Of a stretch of DNA of 23,489 nt, positions 6,704 through 14,837 are shown piece after piece (within the stretch, counting starts at the first letter, position 1; each line of letters opens with the position of its first letter). This stretch comes from a virus: IMG/VR virus record IMGVR_UViG_3300035409_000007, positions 1 through 23,489 of that record. The stretch is one strand, 5' to 3'. The translations under genes and the position numbers were made by a program. The notes beneath the pieces were generated by a model, which searched no databases, was not told the origin of the DNA, and saw only the letters and a program-made list of their open reading frames with translations.

Positions 6704-9700
6704 TGCGCCTCCCCCCACTTCCAGCCGACATACTTCGACCCGACCCACAGCCCAAGCTTGATGCGCTAATGGAGCTGGGAGACGACCCTGACCTGTCTCC
6801 CAAAGACGCACTCTACCGCTTCATCAAGAAACCGAGCTTCAGGCGTGCCGAGGCATTTGGGAAGGCCTGGTTAGCCCGCATCACTTCACCCATTGGTCAG
6901 CAAGCCCGTGGAAGCTTGGAGGACATAGCTGACCTGGCCCGCCCGCTCAACCTCGTACCTGAGTTTCTAGCTGGAGTGATGGAGCTGAATAGGCGTGCCC
7001 CCTACCCTCAGCTAGTCCAACCCCCTCGCTTCTGGAACGACACTCAAAGCGAGAAGAGTGCTCAGGTCGTGCGCTCCTTGTTTCGTGGGCAGGTTGGCCC
7101 TGCCGAGGCATACCAACTGCTGACTGAGGGGTACGAGAAGCGCCCCATCTACCAGCAACTAGTTTATGGAGTAATCGACCCAACCAATCTCGTTCCGCTC
7201 ACCCTGCCAGGCAAGGTTATTGGGAAACTGACCACCACTGCTGGACGGCTCTTCCGTCCACTCAAGCCTAATACCAGGTATGCCTTTGGCCCCCAGCGCA
7301 TTGACAGCGACGGCTTGTTTGCCACGCCGAAGGGCTGGGAAAGTGTGGAGGGTAGGCCCAAGGACGTTGCCCCCCGTCTTGGGCCTATCGGCGCTAGTGG
7401 TGGGAAGTCTGGTATCCTACGTGAGCTAGACTATGCGTTAAAGGGGAAGATAATTAACCCAGATACCCACTCCCTTACCACTGAGTGGGTCAGGCTTATA
7501 CCCGACAAGTACCTTGCCCGTTTCAGGGTGGCGTTCCCAGAAACTTTAGACCCAGGAACGTTTGGTCGCTATTACGCAGATGTCAACCCGCTTGCAGTGG
7601 TGTCGGAAGCGGTAGTAAGGGCCAGGCCAGACCTCGCCCCCCGTACAATTATCCATGAAATATCCCACCACCTATCTCGCTTCATCCCCGAAGAAGATGT
7701 GATTGCGCTAAGAGAACAGTGGGCTAAAGACGTGGCCGACCACGGTATACGCCTGGTCAATGAAGCGAAAAGTGGTAAGCTGGTTGCTGCCGAGGGTATG
7801 GAAAGATTGATGCAGCTTTATCGGTTTACTGAACCATTTAATGAGTGGGTGGCTGAAGTGCTTACAGACAAAGCACTTGTATCCACTATTGCCCAACTGC
7901 CTGAATACAAGCCCTTCTTTCAGCAGATAATAGATATTATACGCCCACTCGCTATGGCAATGTATAACAGGTTAATGCGTACCGGAGAGGCCGACGCTGC
8001 CCAGAACGTATACGATTCCTTGCTGGCTGGGAAGTACCCAGATATACTAAGGCCAACTACACCATCAAGTGCGCTTGTCCAGCCCAACAGTGAGTTCCGG
8101 TTTGGTGGAGAGGTATTCCGTACTGGTAAAAGGGGTGAGTGGACTGGCCCACAACCTGGCATCCCCAATGTACGCCGAATGATACATGGGGAAATTCCTG
8201 CCACGGGCAAGCTAGCCTTTATTGAGCGGCTTGCCCTGGAAATGCGTAAGGGCAATATCGACCCAGACACCAGAGAGCTTGTAGGTGAATGGGTAAGCCT
8301 TGTCCCAGCCAAGTATTTAAGGAACCTAGCCACCTCGTTTCCCCAGGTAATACGACGAAAAGAACCAACAGCCGGTCTCTATACCACAGATGTAGGTGTA
8401 TCACCTGCATTAGTCCAGTACGCAGCAAGGTTTTTAGCGGCTAGTCCAGAGTTTGCAAATCGTACCCTGATTCACGAGGTTATGCACCATCTCAGCCGGT
8501 TTGTGCCCAAGAAGCAGGTTGATGCAATGCAGGCCCAGTGGCAAAAAGACCTGGCTGACAATGGCAAAAGGGTGATTGATGAGGCAAATAGGCTCAAAGG
8601 CCAGGTACGCTTCCTGACAAAAGAGGAAGAAGAGGCTGTAGAGCTTGCTTACCGATATGAGGGGGGTTTTGTTGAGTGGATAGCCGAGGTGCTGACTGAC
8701 AATGCTCTCGCTGCAATGATTATTGGGGAGATGCCAGGTTACAAACCCATATTTGCTAGGATTATAGATTTGGTGCGTCGCCTCGGCATGGGCATCTATA
8801 ATTTTCTGTTGCGTCGCAACCCAAATGCTGCTGCCAAAGTCTACCGTGAGCTTATTGCGGGAGAGTACCCAGCCATAGCAGGCCCGATACCAGGCATCGA
8901 CCTTGGTGTACCTACCCCATTCGCACCAGGACAGTTGGCCCGCTCCATCCCTGTCGAGCCAGACATTCAGGACATCCTTACCAACTCCATCCACTCCGCC
9001 CCTACATTCAAGCGCATATTTGACTGGCTAGGTGGCATGGGAGTTGTGAGGATTGGCCCCCGCACCCCTCTTCACCCCAGGCAACGCAACCTCGCTGGTC
9101 TGTTGACTGGGAAGGTCAGTATCGAGCTTGACTCAAGACGCCTATTTGAGCCGCTAGTGGACTTTGCGTTTGGGCGGGGTGTACTAGGTAGGCCAATCAA
9201 GAGGCTGGCCCAGGCCCTCCATCTCGCCTACAGCATTAGTCATGGACATGCCCGCCTGCTCCGCCTTAGCCTGGAGAGAGAGGCAGAACCCTTCCTCTCT
9301 CTCATCGGCGACGATGGACTAGTTAATGTGCGTGTGCTCTCACCCACCAGCCGAATCACAAGTAGGTGGCAGGCGGGATGGCAAGGTGTCGTATCTATAG
9401 ACGACCTGGCCCGCAGCCCTGGCGTCCTCCTCGAACTTAACCGTCAACAGCTAGTCCAGCATTATGACTTCGGCCCCAATCAAGGCGCAGTCCTTGACGC
9501 AATAGAGCGGCTACAGGATGCAGCAAATCAGATAATTACCCGTGTCGAGACTAGGACTGGCCAGACCTGGCTGCAACTAACAGGACATCAGAAGCAGCAT
9601 TACTTTCCTCGCCTGGTTGAGTCGCTTGCCGATACGTTTATACGGGGTAGAGAAGCTAGTCCCATCCCCATCCTCGACTATCAAAAACAGTTTGGTGCGG

Positions 9701-12294
9701 GAACTGGGGCGATGCGTGACCGTGAAATCCACGACTCGATTGAAGCGTGGATATACGATGTGCGCTACTTCAGCCCTATGGACGCACTCGAAGTATTCAT
9801 GGCGAGTGCGTATCGGTTTGCCGTGGACAGCCAGGCCGATGCGGTGCTAGCCCCCTTAGCAGTCAAAAACACTGCCCAGTCTGCATCAAAGCACTTCGAC
9901 GACATGACGCTCTATAACCAAGCAATCAATCAGCGAATAGCTGGAGCAAACTCGGCTGATATATTTGCCTCCTATCCTCAGTTTGCCAACGACCCATTGT
10001 TCCAGCGCATCGCAAACACTCCACCCACTCCCGATTTTTCCGCCCACATAAAGGGCCTGGTCGAGCTGGCACGTCAGCAAGTGGCCTACCTCAGTTCAAT
10101 ACGTCATAACACATTCGGCATGTCCAAACTCATCTTCGACGATGAGACGTATAAGGCTATTCGTACCACGCTAGAGGAGGAGAAACTACCATTCTACAAC
10201 GCCCTGCACGGCGTAAGCAGTACCTCCAACCTAGCTAAGTTTGCAATGACCGGACTCGACCCCAGTATCCTTCTCATCCAGGCAGTCCCGCTCATGGTTA
10301 CCAAGCCTGCCATATTTGCAAACGGTGCGCTAACCTGGTTTCGTAGCCTATTTGACTCACGCCTGGTTGACCAATTCCTCATCAATAATGCAGGGGAGGT
10401 GGAGGAGCTGTGGCGCTATGGTGGCGTACAACCTGGTGCGGACTGGAATGACTATCTTATCCGGCCTGGTCTAGTACAGAAAGTGGTGTCATGGCTTCCA
10501 GGTGCTCGTAATTTTGAGCGAGCCTACGCAGGCATGATGTTACAGGCACGAGTCCATCTCTGGGCATCCCTCAAACACCTCGCCAAGAACGAGTCCGACA
10601 AGTACGACATCGCCCAGTACATCAACAAAATTACTGGCTCCATTAACCCAGATGTGGCGGGAATGTCTCGCACCAACCGTATGATTGAAAATACGCTTGT
10701 GTCATTTGCGTATGGGTATAGGCGTGCTGTTGCGGCGCTCATACTCGACACGATGCAAGGTGGAATAAGGGGTAGTCTGGCCCGCACTACTATGATGCGA
10801 CTCATGGCAGCAGGCTTACTTACTGCGGCGGCCTCCTGGATGTGGTTGAAGGAGAAGGATACACCCGAAGATATGCAGGAAGTGCTAGCCTATCTCAGTA
10901 GCCCAAAACTCATGTCATTCCGAGTGGGCGACCAGCACATTGGCTGGGGTACTGCCTTCACCTCCCTCTTCCGTGCCTCCATCAACATTACCCGCCAATC
11001 CATCGAGCACCCCGACAAACTCCTGACACTTGACCCACGAGATAACCAGTTTGTTCGGTTCTGGAGGAGTCAGGCCCCCCCTATTCCATCCTACATCATG
11101 GACGTGATAAGGGGGCGCAACTATATTGGTGAACGTCTCGCTGACGAGGACAACAACCTATGGACAAAAGAATTTGCGCTCCATACACTCAAGCGCCTCA
11201 CCCCTATGGCAACCGAGTCGCTGTGGGAAGAAGGTTTCAGCCGTGGGTCATGGGTAACTTTTGTGGACTGGTTTGGACTTCGCAGCTTCCCAGTCAGCGA
11301 GTATGAGAGGCTGGCTGAGCTAAGGGCGGATGTACTGGCCCTGGACAATGCGCCACAGGTAGTTGCTTGGCGCAAGGCTAACCCAGAGGGGAAGTGGGCC
11401 GAGCTTCCCAAGCTCCTGCAAATCGACCTCACCAATCGCTATGCCACCCTTGACCAGCTAGACAGGAAGGTGGTTGCGGGTCGTGTCGAGACCGGCGACC
11501 AGGAACAACGGCTTCTAGGTGAGTTCCAGCAGGCTTTGCGTGCTCGTGACGACCAGATGCAGCCTTTTTATACTGGACTTGCCCAGGAGTGGACTAGTGG
11601 CACCATCGACTCCACCACCTTCCGTCAGCAGAAAAGCACACTAGACTCACAGCGTGCGGCGTTGACCGCCTCAATCTATCGTGACCCCAAGTTTACATCC
11701 ACACGACTCTTTCTGGACGAGGCGGCAGAGAAACGGGCTGCTGAAGGAGACACCTTTATCCTCGACCTGGCCTATGACCGCTACCAGCGTGACGTGGCAA
11801 ACAACCCAGTCATCCGACGGCCCAGTGGTATCCTCAACTCCTCTGTCTACAAGCGGCTGCTTAGTGATTTTCGTACCTTCTTTGGGGAAGAAACGTACAA
11901 GTATGTACGCTCCCGTCAGGCAGCTCAGCGCAACTTCCCTCCGCCCATCGCCTCGTTTGAGCTAGCACAGCAGGAATTGGAGCCGTACTGGGACTTGCAT
12001 AACAAGGTACTCTCTCCAGGCGACGCCTTGACCTTCGAGGAGTACCAAAGCTCCCCCGACTACATGCAAGACTGGCTGCTGAAAGCAAAGCCACGCCTGC
12101 GCTATCTTATCCGCCGTATGTCCAGAGAACGGGACAAGTACAAGCGTGCCCATTCTGCCCATGACTGGCTGCTAGTCAAGTGGTATGGGCACTCCCCACG
12201 TTCCCCTGCCAACCGTCGTAGACTATTGCAACTCACCCCTAATCAAGCTATAATAAATATAAGCGGAACCACCGATAGGGAGCTAACGCAGTGA
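6700..12294 (+). CDS. Giant polyvalent-type protein with duplicated HExxH metalloprotease-like domain
   Basis: An 1864-residue protein, the largest in the window. Residues 1-230 are helical with a hydrophobic stretch near 155-170. Two homologous units follow, residues 236-447 and 504-724. Each has HExxHH (H319-E320-H323; H592-E593-H596) and, 60-70 residues later, an EWxAEV motif (E382/E386; E659/E663) that could give the third zinc ligand, as in gluzincin-type peptidases. Residues about 1130-1500 resemble the C-terminal region of large polyvalent phage proteins (LPD38-like): a TGLDPS turn, a PGARNFERAYAG helix, and a membrane-like segment (1368-1383). The remainder is helical and charged. Such proteins are thought to be packaged in the virion and delivered with DNA, which would fit the slot between portal and scaffold. 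It begins with tandem ATG codons behind AGGTAGA. A peptidase role is inferred from motifs; targets are unknown. Confidence 0.75.
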   Translation: MMRLPPLPADILRPDPQPKLDALMELGDDPDLSPKDALYRFIKKPSFRRAEAFGKAWLARITSPIGQQARGSLEDIADLARPLNLVPEFLAGVMELNRRAPYPQLVQPPRFWNDTQSEKSAQVVRSLFRGQVGPAEAYQLLTEGYEKRPIYQQLVYGVIDPTNLVPLTLPGKVIGKLTTTAGRLFRPLKPNTRYAFGPQRIDSDGLFATPKGWESVEGRPKDVAPRLGPIGASGGKSGILRELDYALKGKIINPDTHSLTTEWVRLIPDKYLARFRVAFPETLDPGTFGRYYADVNPLAVVSEAVVRARPDLAPRTIIHEISHHLSRFIPEEDVIALREQWAKDVADHGIRLVNEAKSGKLVAAEGMERLMQLYRFTEPFNEWVAEVLTDKALVSTIAQLPEYKPFFQQIIDIIRPLAMAMYNRLMRTGEADAAQNVYDSLLAGKYPDILRPTTPSSALVQPNSEFRFGGEVFRTGKRGEWTGPQPGIPNVRRMIHGEIPATGKLAFIERLALEMRKGNIDPDTRELVGEWVSLVPAKYLRNLATSFPQVIRRKEPTAGLYTTDVGVSPALVQYAARFLAASPEFANRTLIHEVMHHLSRFVPKKQVDAMQAQWQKDLADNGKRVIDEANRLKGQVRFLTKEEEEAVELAYRYEGGFVEWIAEVLTDNALAAMIIGEMPGYKPIFARIIDLVRRLGMGIYNFLLRRNPNAAAKVYRELIAGEYPAIAGPIPGIDLGVPTPFAPGQLARSIPVEPDIQDILTNSIHSAPTFKRIFDWLGGMGVVRIGPRTPLHPRQRNLAGLLTGKVSIELDSRRLFEPLVDFAFGRGVLGRPIKRLAQALHLAYSISHGHARLLRLSLEREAEPFLSLIGDDGLVNVRVLSPTSRITSRWQAGWQGVVSIDDLARSPGVLLELNRQQLVQHYDFGPNQGAVLDAIERLQDAANQIITRVETRTGQTWLQLTGHQKQHYFPRLVESLADTFIRGREASPIPILDYQKQFGAGTGAMRDREIHDSIEAWIYDVRYFSPMDALEVFMASAYRFAVDSQADAVLAPLAVKNTAQSASKHFDDMTLYNQAINQRIAGANSADIFASYPQFANDPLFQRIANTPPTPDFSAHIKGLVELARQQVAYLSSIRHNTFGMSKLIFDDETYKAIRTTLEEEKLPFYNALHGVSSTSNLAKFAMTGLDPSILLIQAVPLMVTKPAIFANGALTWFRSLFDSRLVDQFLINNAGEVEELWRYGGVQPGADWNDYLIRPGLVQKVVSWLPGARNFERAYAGMMLQARVHLWASLKHLAKNESDKYDIAQYINKITGSINPDVAGMSRTNRMIENTLVSFAYGYRRAVAALILDTMQGGIRGSLARTTMMRLMAAGLLTAAASWMWLKEKDTPEDMQEVLAYLSSPKLMSFRVGDQHIGWGTAFTSLFRASINITRQSIEHPDKLLTLDPRDNQFVRFWRSQAPPIPSYIMDVIRGRNYIGERLADEDNNLWTKEFALHTLKRLTPMATESLWEEGFSRGSWVTFVDWFGLRSFPVSEYERLAELRADVLALDNAPQVVAWRKANPEGKWAELPKLLQIDLTNRYATLDQLDRKVVAGRVETGDQEQRLLGEFQQALRARDDQMQPFYTGLAQEWTSGTIDSTTFRQQKSTLDSQRAALTASIYRDPKFTSTRLFLDEAAEKRAAEGDTFILDLAYDRYQRDVANNPVIRRPSGILNSSVYKRLLSDFRTFFGEETYKYVRSRQAAQRNFPPPIASFELAQQELEPYWDLHNKVLSPGDALTFEEYQSSPDYMQDWLLKAKPRLRYLIRRMSRERDKYKRAHSAHDWLLVKWYGHSPRSPANRRRLLQLTPNQAIINISGTTDRELTQ
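7405..8040 (+). repeat. Metalloprotease-like unit, copy 1
   Basis: Encodes residues 236-447 of the giant protein. It shares order and motifs with copy 2: a basic helix, INPDT, EWVRLIPDKYL, RTIIHEISHHLSRFIP, NEWVAEVLTD, YKPFF and AGKYP. The copies differ throughout, so the duplication is old. Confidence 0.85.
8209..8871 (+). repeat. Metalloprotease-like unit, copy 2
   Basis: Encodes residues 504-724 of the giant protein. Matching landmarks are IDPDT, EWVSLVPAKYL, RTLIHEVMHHLSRFVP, VEWIAEVLTD, YKPIF and AGEYP. Both the zinc motif and the distal glutamates are kept, so both copies may be active. A few extra charged residues (LTKEEEE) lie between the motifs compared with copy 1. Confidence 0.85.
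12226..12254 (+). promoter_or_regulatory. Candidate internal promoter before scaffold and capsid genes
   Basis: TTGCAA (12226-12231, four of six matches to the -35 consensus), a 17-nt spacer and a perfect TATAAT (12249-12254) lie inside the last codons of the giant gene. Transcription would start near 12261, about 30 nt before the scaffold GTG, leaving room for its ribosome site. It could raise capsid and scaffold output above the upstream genes. Confidence 0.5.
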
Positions 12295-12905
12295 GCACCG
12301 AAACCATTCCCCTTGACGAGTACAAAAACTTACAACGCCAGAACGAAAAACTCCGCAAGGACTACGCACAGCTCCTCCAGGCCCATCTCGCCAATGAGGA
12401 GGTAAAGTCTGGCATGGAGAGAATAGAGAGGGGACTGGACGCATTTTTCGGTGCAGAAGTAGAGCACGGGTCACTAGACGACGCTAATGAGTTTAAGACC
12501 ACAGTTGCCGAGCTACGGACTCGCCGAGTTACAGACAAGCAGGCCGCAGCAGCCCAGAAACAAATAGCCGAGGTGTTGGCCCAGGCTGACGTGGACTGGT
12601 CAGATAACCGTCTTGAAACGACCCGAACTCTCTGGGACTCAGGTTCCTATGACCAAGCCGTGGCAAGCGCACGAGCCGCCCTGACCAGCCCATCTTCTGA
12701 GGAGATGAACGCTAGGGTCGAGGCAGAAATACGGCGCAGGATGGGTGAGGTGGGAAAGGTGGATACTGGGGATGGTGGGGGAAGTGATTACACCCCTACC
12801 ATTCCCGCAGACGTACTGAAGAAAAAGTTACAAGACCGCAACTTTGTCCGCCAGCATGGTAAGCAGGTCTGGGAAGATATAAAATCTGGCAAACTAAAGG
12901 TGTGA
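12291..12905 (+). CDS. Putative capsid scaffold protein
   Basis: A 204-residue charged protein lying 1 nt before the major capsid gene, the usual place for the scaffold that shapes the procapsid and is then removed. Residues 1-45 form a charged helix likely to be a coiled coil (EYKNLQRQNEKLRKDYAQLL). More helices run to about 155, then a Gly/Asp/Ser linker (GDGGGSDY). A basic C-terminal helix (KKKLQDRNFVRQHGK) fits the coat-binding end seen in P22- and phi29-type scaffolds. It starts with GTG overlapping the previous stop (GTGA), with AGGGAG at 12277-12282 and 8 nt spacing. No protease domain is visible, so this is a plain scaffold, not a protease fusion. Confidence 0.75.
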   Translation: MSTETIPLDEYKNLQRQNEKLRKDYAQLLQAHLANEEVKSGMERIERGLDAFFGAEVEHGSLDDANEFKTTVAELRTRRVTDKQAAAAQKQIAEVLAQADVDWSDNRLETTRTLWDSGSYDQAVASARAALTSPSSEEMNARVEAEIRRRMGEVGKVDTGDGGGSDYTPTIPADVLKKKLQDRNFVRQHGKQVWEDIKSGKLKV

Positions 12906-12906
12906 A

Positions 12907-13785
12907 ATGCCGCTTACTGATACCGCAACTGTCAACGCAACCAACATCATCCCCGAAATATGGGGGATGAAAACCATCGACACACGAGAAGCATACCTGG
13001 TCATGCCTAACCTAATGGACAGGGACTACGAGAGTGAACTGAACTCTAGGTATGGTGGGGCTGGTGATAGTGTGCGTGTGTTTGGTGTGGACAACTTCGG
13101 TGCAGCCAACACCAAGACCATAGCCACAGACGCCACCCTCCTTACTACTGAAGGTGTATTCAATGCCGCCCTCAACATCCTGGTAGACCGGCACGCATAC
13201 ATGATGTTTGAGCTGGACTATGTGTTCGAGCTTCAAACACACATCCGAATGTTCGAGAAGCTAGCTAGCAAGGCTGGTTACGCTGTGGCTCTAGCAGTCG
13301 ATGACACCTGCGCTGGTCTCATCGACGACTTCTCTCAGACAGTTGGTGCGCTTGGCACGCCCCTCTCTGATGAGAACGTGCGGGATGCAGTACGTCAGCT
13401 TAACGAAGCCTTCGCACCGGAAGAGAACCGCTACCTTCTCTGCTCCCCCAACCAGCAACTCGAATTTTACAACATAGACAAGTACGTGAACACCTTGTAT
13501 AAGGAAGCCCTGGGGCAGTCCCTCGATACCCGAAAGTTCAAGGGCTACTTTGGCTCCCTCTACAACATGGACTGGTATATGAGCCAGAACGTTGAGGGAA
13601 GCACTGCCCTCGGCTTCGACAATGGCATGTGGCATAGAGAGGCCCTCGCCCTCATCATCCAGGACGACATGCGCTCCGCTGTCGAGTACAACATATTACA
13701 GGACTCCACTCGATTCGTTGTCCACGCAGTATATGGCACACTGGAGATGCGTGACAACCACGGCGTGTTTATGAGGGGTGCATAA
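12907..13785 (+). CDS. Major capsid protein (probably HK97 fold)
   Basis: A 292-residue protein directly after the scaffold. The N-terminus (NATNIIPEIWGMKTIDTREA) looks like the N-arm that starts many capsid proteins. A beta-rich stretch with GGAGDSVRVFGVDNF follows. Then comes a long helix of spine type (about 95-130, ELQTHIRMFEKLASKAGYAV), and an alpha/beta domain with RYLLCSPNQQLEF, LDTRKFKGYFGSLYNMDWYM, and strands near the end (STRFVVHAVYGTLEMRD). Length and order match the core HK97 coat fold without added domains. An AAAGGTG ribosome site lies just upstream. The fold is inferred from pattern and context, as no diagnostic motif exists. Confidence 0.82.
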   Translation: MPLTDTATVNATNIIPEIWGMKTIDTREAYLVMPNLMDRDYESELNSRYGGAGDSVRVFGVDNFGAANTKTIATDATLLTTEGVFNAALNILVDRHAYMMFELDYVFELQTHIRMFEKLASKAGYAVALAVDDTCAGLIDDFSQTVGALGTPLSDENVRDAVRQLNEAFAPEENRYLLCSPNQQLEFYNIDKYVNTLYKEALGQSLDTRKFKGYFGSLYNMDWYMSQNVEGSTALGFDNGMWHREALALIIQDDMRSAVEYNILQDSTRFVVHAVYGTLEMRDNHGVFMRGA

Positions 13786-13925
13786 TGCCAGACTCCACTC
13801 GACTCAACAAACCTATGAAGCCACCCAAAGGAAGTGGGATTGCCCGCCCCACCAAGCGGCAGAAGATGGGCCGTGGCCTTCACATCGGACGACCAGGAGT
13901 ATTTGGCGATGGCCCACAAAAGTAA
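13785..13925 (+). CDS. Small basic Gly/Pro-rich protein, 46 residues, unknown
   Basis: Its ATG uses the last A of the capsid stop (TAATG), showing coupling to the capsid gene. The product runs from MPDSTRLNKPMKPPKGSG to VFGDGPQK. It is rich in Lys, Arg, Gly and Pro, with no hydrophobic core, so probably disordered or bound to a partner. The layout repeats that of the 45-residue basic gene behind the portal. It may be a small virion component, but no family is recognised. Confidence 0.68.
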   Translation: MPDSTRLNKPMKPPKGSGIARPTKRQKMGRGLHIGRPGVFGDGPQK

Positions 13926-14451
13926 GCGTCGCACTTCCCGCCAAGTTGTGGCACGTACACCTCAGCCGCCCCCTGGCTTCTTCCTGCAAGACTTTGCGGC
14001 CCAGATTGCTAGGCTAACTCCCCAGCCCGTTACCACCACGATTATTCGGGAGGTGCTGGGGCCGGAGCGTGTAGTCTATAAGGAAGGCCCGACTGTCTAC
14101 CTACCCGCCACGACTGCCACCTTCCAGACTGTGGCGGCACCAGCAGCTACCAAGCTGCCAGAAAGGCGGCCACCTGCTGCTCCAATTACCAACACAGCCT
14201 CATATGGGTCAAAGTCTTACGGTGAGGTAAGGCGTTCCTATGAACGGGGTGAAGTCAACTACGCTGAGGCAAGAGCGGCGCAAAATCGTGAGTTTGAGCG
14301 CCTTATGCGTGAGCGAGACAGAGGAGACCGTGATGAACCCTACGAGAAAACCCGTGAACGCTATAGTCGGGGTGAAATCAGCTATGTTGAAGCAAGAGAT
14401 GCACAAGAGCGTGAATTTGAGCGCAAGATGCGTGAAGCTGGCTATTTATGA
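13909..14451 (+). CDS. Protein with C-terminal tandem helical repeat (180 residues), unknown
   Basis: The start at 13909 is preferred to the in-frame ATG at 13834 because AGGAG (13895-13899) lies 9 nt before it and the overlap with the preceding gene falls to 17 nt. The N-terminus is basic (MAHKSKRRTSRQ), then Pro/Ala-rich to about 100. Two copies of a charged helical unit (103-135 and 144-176) follow, with consensus Y-x-RGE-[VI]-x-Y-x-EAR-x-AQ-x-REFER-x-MRE. The units faintly recall short SHOCT-type helical hairpins, which often mediate assembly. The gene ends in ATGA with the next. Function unknown; its place behind the capsid suggests a head or connector accessory. Confidence 0.72.
   Translation: MAHKSKRRTSRQVVARTPQPPPGFFLQDFAAQIARLTPQPVTTTIIREVLGPERVVYKEGPTVYLPATTATFQTVAAPAATKLPERRPPAAPITNTASYGSKSYGEVRRSYERGEVNYAEARAAQNREFERLMRERDRGDRDEPYEKTRERYSRGEISYVEARDAQEREFERKMREAGYL
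14215..14436 (+). repeat. Two tandem copies of a 33-codon repeat
   Basis: Copies at 14215-14313 and 14338-14436, offset by 123 bp, encode the helical units. DNA identity is moderate while the protein pattern is well kept, pointing to an old in-frame duplication under selection. Confidence 0.75.
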
Positions 14452-14837
14452 ACGCCGCCACAATATGGCAGAGAGGTAATTTTACCGTGCCAATGGGATG
14501 TACTGGCCTGCGTCTTGCCCGTGCGACTGCCGATGCAAAGAACAAGTTCGCCCTCCACCTGGGTAAGCTGGGCCTCTCCGTGCTGCGTATGCTGGTCAGG
14601 CGTACACCCGCCTGGCAAGCCAGTTACCGCCCGTCCGTTGGGAAGCACGGCCACCCTCTCTACCTGCCAACGAGTCGTGGGATGCGCCCAGACCACCCAT
14701 TCTACGAACCCGACAAAGACCGCTACGTGATTGATGCGCTGTGTACACACCGACCAGTCACCCACAAAATCGAAACAGATGACCCAAAACTAATTGCTCA
14801 CGGGCTGGCCCGTGGATGGAGATGGATAGATGGTTAA
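14448..14837 (+). CDS. Protein of unknown function, 129 residues
   Basis: Starts in an ATGA overlap with the preceding gene and ends 8 nt inside the next, so it is part of the coupled chain. Residues 20-50 are helical and basic (KNKFALHLGKLGLSVLRMLV). The rest mixes Pro, His and Arg (HPLYLPTSRGMRPDHPFY) and ends in ARGWRWIDG. Size and place, between capsid and decoration genes, are where head-completion or connector proteins can lie, but no motif supports that. I do not recognise it. Confidence 0.65.
   Translation: MNAATIWQRGNFTVPMGCTGLRLARATADAKNKFALHLGKLGLSVLRMLVRRTPAWQASYRPSVGKHGHPLYLPTSRGMRPDHPFYEPDKDRYVIDALCTHRPVTHKIETDDPKLIAHGLARGWRWIDG

Noticed and set aside
7297-7320. TTGACA hexamer inside the giant gene as a possible promoter
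   Set aside because: No suitable -10 box follows at 16-18 nt, so it appears to be a chance match.
8434-8994. 186-codon open frame on the minus strand
   Set aside because: It is antisense to the giant gene, including the second HExxH unit, and its product has no recognisable domain or ribosome site.
13834-13908. Longer start for the 180-residue repeat protein
   Set aside because: A good AGGAG site precedes 13909, and the extra residues would come from the overlapping 46-residue gene.
13560-13934. 124-codon minus-strand frame opposite the end of the capsid gene
   Set aside because: It runs across the capsid stop and the coupled small gene on the other strand and has no support.
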